From: Sphingomonas sp. S-NIH.Pt15_0812
Lineage (GTDB): Bacteria > Pseudomonadota > Alphaproteobacteria > Sphingomonadales > Sphingomonadaceae
Assembly (NCBI RefSeq): GCF_003951315.1
Contig: NZ_QLJH01000008.1
Span: 62,001 to 126,000 of the forward strand
Direction of reading: 5' to 3'
Length of the DNA: 64,000 bases
Shown here: positions 58,804 to 64,000 of the stretch, piece by piece
Position numbering within the stretch: position 1 is the stretch's first letter
Layout: each line of letters opens with the position of its first letter
Position numbers and translations under genes: made by a program
Notes under the pieces: model-generated
Told to the model about the DNA's origin: nothing
The model's input: only the letters and a program-made list of their open reading frames with translations
The model's database searches: none

Positions 58804-59326
58804 CGGCGCGCACCTCGCCGTCCGCGCCGATCCGGACCAGCGCGTCGTTGCCGTCGCGGGTCAGGCGGATATCGGCATTGCGGTCGGCGATGCCGGTAGG
58901 ATCGAAGGTGACGCGCAGCCGCCCCTGCCCCTCCCCCAGCGACGCCCGCGTCCCCTCGGCCCAGCGCTCGACGCGCAGCGGCTTGTCCGCGACCGGCGTC
59001 CATGCCCCCGCGACGCGCCGGTCGAAGCCATAGCCGCCGCTCGTCACCCACAGGCTGATCGGCTGGGACTCGACGATCGCCAGGTTGCGCGCCGCCCTGG
59101 TCCGCCCGGCGAGCCGCAGCCCCTCGTCCAGCACGCGCCCGCGCGGATCGGGCATGACGAACGCCACCACCGCCGCCGACAGGCCGATGATGGTGATGAC
59201 GATCATCAGTTCGACCAGCGTGAAGCCGTGTTCGGCGGAACGCCTCACAGGCGTGAAGCCGTGTTCGGCGGAACGCAGAGGTCCGAAGAGGAAAGCCGGC
59301 TTACTGCCAGCTGCCGATATCGGCAT
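58793..59326 (-). CDS. gspH: Type II secretion system minor pseudopilin H
   Basis: ATG 59326 lies 26 nt inside the end of gspG and is preceded by GAGGGG at good spacing, giving 177 residues. A GTG at 59248 is an alternative but lacks a ribosome-binding sequence. The leader is unusually long, about 34 residues, and contains the sequence GFTPVRRSAEHGFTLVEL, so there are two Gly-Phe junctions. The second is the normal prepilin peptidase site. The globular part has ARNLAIVESQPISLWV and VTFDPTGIADR, typical of GspH. Confidence 0.85.
   Translation of the reverse strand: MPISAAGSKPAFLFGPLRSAEHGFTPVRRSAEHGFTLVELMIVITIIGLSAAVVAFVMPDPRGRVLDEGLRLAGRTRAARNLAIVESQPISLWVTSGGYGFDRRVAGAWTPVADKPLRVERWAEGTRASLGEGQGRLRVTFDPTGIADRNADIRLTRDGNDALVRIGADGEVRADAQ
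59218..59274 (-). repeat. 33-nt tandem duplication in gspH leader region
   Basis: The block beginning GCGTGAAGCCGTGTTCGG (forward strand) starts at 59218 and again at 59251, exactly 33 nt or 11 codons apart. It encodes the repeated SAEHGFT part of the leader. The same pair, with about one mismatch over 46 nt, occurs in gspG at 59693-59738. Confidence 0.8.
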
Positions 59327-59786
59327 TGATCCCCTCGCCGCCTTCCTTGCCGTCGGCGCCATAGGTCCAGATGTCCGCCTCGCCATGCTGGCCGGGCGAC
59401 GCATAGAGATAGGGTCGGCTCCACGGGTCTTGCGGCAGGCGCTTGATATAGCCGCCCTGCTGATAGCGCGACGCGTCGACGCCGGCCGGTGCGCTGGTCA
59501 GCGCCGCCAGTCCCTGCGTCGTCGTCGGATAGCTGCCCATCTGCAGGCGATAGAGTTCCAGGCCGTTCTCGACATTGGCGATATCGGCCTTGGCCTTCTG
59601 GATGCGCGCGGTGTCGCCCGAGGGCAGCACGTTGAGCGCGACGATGGTGGCCAGCAGGCCGATGATGACGATCACCACCATCAGCTCCACCAGCGTGAAG
59701 CCGTGTTCGGCGGAACGCCTCACGGGCGTGAAGCCGTTGCGCCGCTTGCGACGCGTCTTGTCCTCGATACGCATGAACATCCTCAT
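59301..59786 (-). CDS. gspG: Type II secretion system major pseudopilin G
   Basis: Start 59786 overlaps gspF by ATGA and gives 161 residues. The major pseudopilin signature is clear: HGFTLVELMVVIVIIGLLATIV, LEPSGDTA-like NVLPSGDTARIQKAKADI, and the C-terminal SRPYLYASPGQHGEADIW and YGADGKEGG. GspG builds the pseudopilus shaft that pushes substrates through the secretin. The leader is 29 residues, much longer than usual, and holds an extra NGFTPVRRSAE block before the standard site. Confidence 0.93.
   Translation of the reverse strand: MRMFMRIEDKTRRKRRNGFTPVRRSAEHGFTLVELMVVIVIIGLLATIVALNVLPSGDTARIQKAKADIANVENGLELYRLQMGSYPTTTQGLAALTSAPAGVDASRYQQGGYIKRLPQDPWSRPYLYASPGQHGEADIWTYGADGKEGGEGINADIGSWQ
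59693..59738 (-). repeat. Copy of the 33-nt leader duplication in gspG
   Basis: GCGTGAAGCC begins at 59693 and 59726, again 33 nt apart. The 46-nt stretch matches 59218-59263 in gspH almost exactly, although the downstream coding sequences differ. This points to local duplication or gene conversion between the two pseudopilin leaders. Confidence 0.75.
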
Positions 59787-61006
59787 TGCCCGGCCAATGT
59801 GTTGAGTTGCAGGATCGGCAGCAGGATCGATAGCACGATCGTGGCGACGATACCGCCCATGATGACGATGATCGCCGGTTCCAGCAGCGACAGGGCGGTA
59901 GCGGTGAAGCGGTCGAACTCGCGCTCCAGATAATCCGCCGCGCGCTCCAGCATCTCGTCCAGCCGCCCCGCCGCTTCGCCGCTCGCCGCCAGATAGGTGA
60001 GCAGGGGCGGGAACACGCCCGCGCGCCGCATTGCCGCCGACAGGCTGCCGCCGCCCCGGATCGCCTCGACGATATCGTCGGAGGCGACGCGCAGCCGGCG
60101 ATTGTGGATGGTGCCGGCGGTCAGCGTCAGCCCCTCCAGCAGCGGCAGCCGGCTGGCGACCATCGTGCCCAGCGTGCGCGCCATCCGCGCCGCGTGCAGG
60201 TCGCGCAGCAACCGGCCGAGCAGCGGCAATCGCAAAAGCCAGCTGTCGAAGGCGAGCCGGATCGACGGCTCCTTGAGCGCCCGCCACCCAATCAGGCCGA
60301 TGCCGACCACGACCAGCAGCATGATCCACCAGCCATTCACCAGCACGTCGGACAGGGTGATCACCATCCGCGTCAGCAGCGGCAGCTCCTGCCCGACCGT
60401 ATCGAACTGCTCGACCACCTGCGGCACCACGAACATCATCAGCGCGGTGACGACGCCCAAGGCGACCAGCGCCAGAATCGCCGGATAGGCCAGGGCCGTG
60501 ATCAGCTTGCCACGGATTTCCGCCTGTCGCTCCAGCAGGGCCGCCAGCCGGTCGAGGATCGTCGGCAGCGTGCCCGAACTCTCGCCCGCCGCGACCATCG
60601 CGCGGTAGAGCGGCGGAAAGCTCTTCGGCTCGCGCGCCATCGAGTCCGCCAGCCGCCGCCCCTCGACCACGCCGGCATGGACGGTGGCGACGATGCCACG
60701 CACGCTCTCCTGCTCGGTCTGGCGCGTGATGGTGCGCAGGCTCTCCTCCAGGGGCGACACGCGGTTCAGCGTCGCGAGCTGGCGGGTGAACAGCGTCAGC
60801 TGCTTGCCCGACATGCGCGCCCGGCCCAGTTGCAGGCCGAACAGCGGCCGCGCGCGGACCGCGGGCGGCGCGCCCGGCTCGATCCGCACGACATAGAGCT
60901 TCTGCCGGTCGAGCGTCTTGCGCGCCGCGTCGAGATCGGCGGCGGCGACATGGCCGCGCTTCTCCGCGCCGCGCGTATCGATCGCGACATAGTCGAAGTC
61001 AGCCAT
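59783..61006 (-). CDS. gspF: Type II secretion system inner-membrane platform protein F
   Basis: The 407-residue protein has two repeated T2SSF domains (LTLFTRQLATLNRVSPLEESL and ARMARTLGTMVASRLPLLEGL), three membrane helices, and the closing DRFTATALSLLEPAIIVIMGGIV. GspF is the polytopic core of the assembly platform that GspE turns. It overlaps gspG by ATGA. Confidence 0.95.
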   Translation of the reverse strand: MADFDYVAIDTRGAEKRGHVAAADLDAARKTLDRQKLYVVRIEPGAPPAVRARPLFGLQLGRARMSGKQLTLFTRQLATLNRVSPLEESLRTITRQTEQESVRGIVATVHAGVVEGRRLADSMAREPKSFPPLYRAMVAAGESSGTLPTILDRLAALLERQAEIRGKLITALAYPAILALVALGVVTALMMFVVPQVVEQFDTVGQELPLLTRMVITLSDVLVNGWWIMLLVVVGIGLIGWRALKEPSIRLAFDSWLLRLPLLGRLLRDLHAARMARTLGTMVASRLPLLEGLTLTAGTIHNRRLRVASDDIVEAIRGGGSLSAAMRRAGVFPPLLTYLAASGEAAGRLDEMLERAADYLEREFDRFTATALSLLEPAIIVIMGGIVATIVLSILLPILQLNTLAGQ

Positions 61007-61018
61007 GCGCGGTCGTCA

Positions 61019-62656
61019 TCATCGCGCCGCCTCGGCGGGAACGGCGTCCTCGATCGCGGGCGCGACATCAGTGACGTCGCGGCGCGAGACCCGGATCGCC
61101 TCTTCCGGCGTGGTCTGGCCGGCCAGCACCAGCGCCTGCGCCGCGCTCGCCAGATCGGACGACCGGCGGAAGGCGTGGTCGGCGATCGCCTGTTCGTCGC
61201 CGCCCTCGTTGATCAGGCGGCGGATCGTCTCGTCGACGCGCACCGCCTCGTAGACGCCGGTGCGGCCGCGATAGCCGGTATGGCCGCACTGGTCGCAGCC
61301 GACCGCCTGATAGACGATCGCGTCGCTGGCGATGCCCAGCATCGGCGCGACCGTCTCGCGCGCCGGCACCGGCCGGCGGCAGGCGGGACACAGCCGCCGC
61401 ACCAGCCGCTGAGCGATCACCGCGCGCAGCGTCGAGGCGAGCAGGAACGGCTCCACCTTCATGTCGCGCATCCGCGTGATCGCGCCGACCGCGTCATTGG
61501 TATGGACGGTGGACAGCACCAGATGGCCGGTCAGCGACGCCTGCACGGCGATCTCCGCCGTTTCCCGGTCGCGGATTTCGCCGACCATCACCACGTCCGG
61601 GTCCTGGCGCAGGATGGCGCGCAGGCCGGCGGCGAAGGTCAGGCCGACCTTGGCGTTGACCTGGGTCTGGCCGACGCCCTCGACCGCATATTCGACCGGG
61701 TCCTCGACCGTCAGGATGTTGCGGCTGCCGTCGTTGAGCAGGCGCAGCGCCGCATAGAGGCTGGTGGTCTTGCCCGATCCGGTCGGGCCGGTGACCAGGA
61801 TGATGCCGTTCGGCTCCGCCAGCGCGCCGCGCAACAGGCCCAGCATCGCCGGGGTCATGCCCAGCGCATCGAGATCGATACCGGCATTCTCCTTGTCCAG
61901 GATACGCAGCACCACCCGCTCGCCCGCCCGGCTCGGCAGCGTCGAGACGCGCACGTCGAGCAGCTTGCCGCCCAGCGTCAGGCCCATGCGCCCGTCCTGC
62001 GGCACGCGCCGCTCGGCGATGTCGAGACGCGCCATCACCTTGATGCGGCTGACGACGACGGGGGCGACATGCGGCGGCATCCGCATCGTCTCGCGGAGCA
62101 CGCCGTCGATCCGCATCCGCACGACCAGCCCCGTCTCATAGGGCTCGACATGGATGTCGGACACGCCGTTGCGCGTCGCATCGGCGATGATGCCGTTGAT
62201 CAGGCGGATCGCCGGCGCATCGTCGGCGGTGTCGAGCAGGTCCTCCGCGGTCGGCAGGTCGCCGGCCAGCGCGTCCAGCTCGTCGCCCATGCCGACCGCC
62301 GCCAGCGCCGTCGCCTGGCCCGTCATCGCATAACCGTCCGACAACAGCCGGTCGAACGCCGCCGGCTCGACGATCGCGACGTCGAACGCGCGGCCGAGAT
62401 GACGCCGCACCTCGATCAGCGCCTTGGGGTCGGCCCCCTCGCGCAGGGCGATGGTCAAATGCGAGTCGACGTCGCTATGCTGCACCACCACGCCGAACTT
62501 GCGCGCGAAGGCATAGGGGATCGTGACCTGCGGCAGCGGGGCGATCGCCTCCGCCGGGGTCTCGACCGGCCGCGCGGTGTCGGCCGCGTCCAGCGGCGGC
62601 GGTTCCGCCATCGCCCCCATCGGCAGAGGGGCCGGATCGTCGCCGTCGCGGATCAT
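61019..62656 (-). CDS. gspE: Type II secretion system ATPase E
   Basis: The 545-residue protein has an N-terminal GspL-binding part, then the secretion ATPase core: Walker A GPTGSGKTTSLYAAL, Asp box EDPVEYAVEG, Walker B DPDVVMVGEIRDRETAE and the His box LTGHLVLSTVHTND. A four-Cys zinc site, CPAC and CDQC, is present near residues 420-455. It powers pseudopilus assembly from the cytoplasm. It is followed 12 nt later by gspF. Confidence 0.96.
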   Translation of the reverse strand: MIRDGDDPAPLPMGAMAEPPPLDAADTARPVETPAEAIAPLPQVTIPYAFARKFGVVVQHSDVDSHLTIALREGADPKALIEVRRHLGRAFDVAIVEPAAFDRLLSDGYAMTGQATALAAVGMGDELDALAGDLPTAEDLLDTADDAPAIRLINGIIADATRNGVSDIHVEPYETGLVVRMRIDGVLRETMRMPPHVAPVVVSRIKVMARLDIAERRVPQDGRMGLTLGGKLLDVRVSTLPSRAGERVVLRILDKENAGIDLDALGMTPAMLGLLRGALAEPNGIILVTGPTGSGKTTSLYAALRLLNDGSRNILTVEDPVEYAVEGVGQTQVNAKVGLTFAAGLRAILRQDPDVVMVGEIRDRETAEIAVQASLTGHLVLSTVHTNDAVGAITRMRDMKVEPFLLASTLRAVIAQRLVRRLCPACRRPVPARETVAPMLGIASDAIVYQAVGCDQCGHTGYRGRTGVYEAVRVDETIRRLINEGGDEQAIADHAFRRSSDLASAAQALVLAGQTTPEEAIRVSRRDVTDVAPAIEDAVPAEAAR

Positions 62657-64000
62657 CTCTTGCCCTTCGGCCGGATCGCCATCGACGGCTGGGTCTGCAC
62701 CGGCACCGCGATGTTCGGGTCCTCGATATTGCCCGGCATCGGCGCGCGCGGGATCGGCGGTGCGGCGTTCATGTAATCGCGCACCAGCTGGTCGATCGAC
62801 GGCTCGACGCCCGGCTGGGCATAGCCCTGGAGCGCGCGCAGATAGCCGTAGCGCTGTTCGGTGACGCGTCGGCTATCCTCGGCGGTGCGGAGGATGGTCG
62901 GGCGGATGAAGACCATCAGGTTGCTCTTGGTGCGACTGCGCGCGCGGCTCTTGAACAGGTTGCCGACGACCGGGATGTCGCCCAGCAGCGGGATCTTCTC
63001 GATCGTCCGCCGCTCGGCATCGTCGAGTAGGCCGCCGATCACGGTGATCTGCCCGTCGTCGGGCGTGAAGACATTCTCGAACGCGCGCTTGTTGAGGATC
63101 AGCTCGCTATTGTTGCTCGACACCGGCCCGGCGATCGAGCTGACCTCCAGCCGCACGAACAGCTTGAGCGAACCGCCGGCATTGACCTGCGGCTTCACGT
63201 CTAGCTGGATGCCGACATTCTGGCGCTGCACCGTGCGGAAGGTGTTGTTGAAGTCGTTGGACAGCGCCTGCCCGGTGGTGACCGGTATCTCCTGCCCGAC
63301 CAGGCTGTGCGCCTGCTGGTTGTCGAGCGTGATGAGGTGCGGCACCTGGAGCAGGTTCGAGGTATTGTCGCTCTTCACCGCGTTGATGATCGCGCCGAAG
63401 ATGGTGTCGCCGACCCGGCCGCCCCAGCCCGCGAAGCCGCCCGACGTGCCGAGCAGCGAGCTGATCGCCGATTGCGCCAACTGGTTGGAGATGGTGTTGT
63501 CGGTCGTCGTCGTCGTGTTGTTGCCGTTGATGACGGTGGTCTGCGTCGCCAGCGACCGCGCGCCGATCGCCCCGGCGATCTGGAGGATGTTGGGCGCGGA
63601 ATTGCTGAAGGTGGAGGCCGCGAACGCCCCGCCCGACAGGTTGCCGAGCAGGAACTGCGCCCCCAGCCGGTTGACCGTGGCGTCGGACACCTCGGCGATG
63701 ATCGCCTCGATCAGCACCTGTTCGCGCCGGGTGTCGAGCTGGCGCACCACCTCCGACAATTGCCGCTGGATATCGGCGGGCGCGGCGATGACGATCGCAT
63801 TCGCCCCGGCGAAGCGGGTGACGACCGCCGCCGTCCGCCCCCCTTGCGTCGACACGGCGGCCTGCTGGCCGTTGGGCGTGGCATTGCCTCCTCCGCCGCC
63901 GCCCGCGCTCGGCTGGCTGGGCTGGATGATCTGCGGCGTGATCGTGCCGCTCGACGTCCCGGTCGTGCCGTTGGTGTTCTGGAACGAGCCACGCGACAGC
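62653..64000 (-). CDS. gspD: Type II secretion system secretin D (partial, 5' end outside window)
   Basis: The frame is open from 62653 to the right edge, about 449 residues, covering the C-terminal part of the usual secretin of 650-750. Visible are a Gly/Gln-rich linker, an N3-type domain (IVIAAPADIQRQLSEVVRQLDTRREQVLIEAIIAEV), then the secretin core with VPHLITLDNQQAHSLVGQEIPV and DDGQITVIGGLLDD, and an S-domain tail. It forms the outer-membrane gate. It overlaps gspE by ATGA. gspC is not in view and may lie to the right. Confidence 0.95.
   Translation of the reverse strand, partial: LSRGSFQNTNGTTGTSSGTITPQIIQPSQPSAGGGGGGNATPNGQQAAVSTQGGRTAAVVTRFAGANAIVIAAPADIQRQLSEVVRQLDTRREQVLIEAIIAEVSDATVNRLGAQFLLGNLSGGAFAASTFSNSAPNILQIAGAIGARSLATQTTVINGNNTTTTTDNTISNQLAQSAISSLLGTSGGFAGWGGRVGDTIFGAIINAVKSDNTSNLLQVPHLITLDNQQAHSLVGQEIPVTTGQALSNDFNNTFRTVQRQNVGIQLDVKPQVNAGGSLKLFVRLEVSSIAGPVSSNNSELILNKRAFENVFTPDDGQITVIGGLLDDAERRTIEKIPLLGDIPVVGNLFKSRARSRTKSNLMVFIRPTILRTAEDSRRVTEQRYGYLRALQGYAQPGVEPSIDQLVRDYMNAAPPIPRAPMPGNIEDPNIAVPVQTQPSMAIRPKGKR

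Noticed and set aside
60104-62776. A very long open frame on the forward strand across gspF and gspE
   Set aside because: It is antisense to two clearly conserved secretion genes, is dominated by Arg, Gln, Asp and His, and shows no domain. It is a product of high-GC codon bias.

Overview
The window looks like chromosomal DNA of a high-GC alphaproteobacterium, most likely a sphingomonad. It has three large TonB-dependent receptors, AzgA/NCS2 purine permeases, long runs of genes joined by 4-nt ATGA overlaps, and a complete-looking gspD-to-gspN type II secretion operon. No phage, insertion sequence or CRISPR array was seen. The taxonomic statement is inference from gene content and composition.

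Region 1 (1-22659) is a purine and nucleoside scavenging island. A leftward arm encodes an exported adenosine deaminase, a TonB receptor and a block matching hpxX-hpxY-hpxW (oxalurate/oxamate catabolism; hpxW runs off the left edge). A rightward arm encodes an AzgA-type permease, xanthine dehydrogenase XdhABC, guanine deaminase and an exported nucleoside-hydrolase-like protein. A LysR regulator follows, then a second TonB receptor, a NUP-family protein, an 8-oxoguanine deaminase-like amidohydrolase and an NCS2 xanthine/urate-type permease. A repeated motif (TTTTTGCAACGG, 8 nt, GATCATTGC) precedes both the permease arm and the LysR/receptor pair and is a good candidate LysR operator.

Region 2 (22963-26597) is the most striking system: a four-gene operon encoding a photoactive yellow protein (PYP), a PAS-PAS-GGDEF diguanylate cyclase, a p-coumarate ligase with an apparent carrier-protein domain at its N-terminus, and an EAL phosphodiesterase. 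It reads as a blue-light sensor packaged with its chromophore-activating enzyme and both directions of c-di-GMP turnover. No tyrosine ammonia-lyase is present in the window. Convergent to it is an operon for an outer-membrane beta-barrel candidate, a PPP-family phosphatase and a single-pass membrane protein of unknown function.

Region 3 (29458-48339) holds rpsU, a TfoX-N protein, and a leftward operon of an FAD monooxygenase fused to TspO, a DCC thiol-disulfide protein and a DUF427 protein. Then come a third TonB receptor with an esterase, a VOC protein and a GH92 mannosidase, two oxidoreductases, an ABC/FtsX/CrtC-like lipocalin cassette, an ABM-domain protein, and a standalone TspO nearly identical to the fused one next to a glutaredoxin-like gene.

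Region 4 (48549-64000) contains a MarR-NodT-EmrA-EmrB efflux operon, a Leu/Glu-type amino-acid dehydrogenase, tRNA-His, and the type II secretion operon reading leftward from gspD (cut by the right edge) to gspN. gspG and gspH share a duplicated 33-nt unit in their prepilin leaders.
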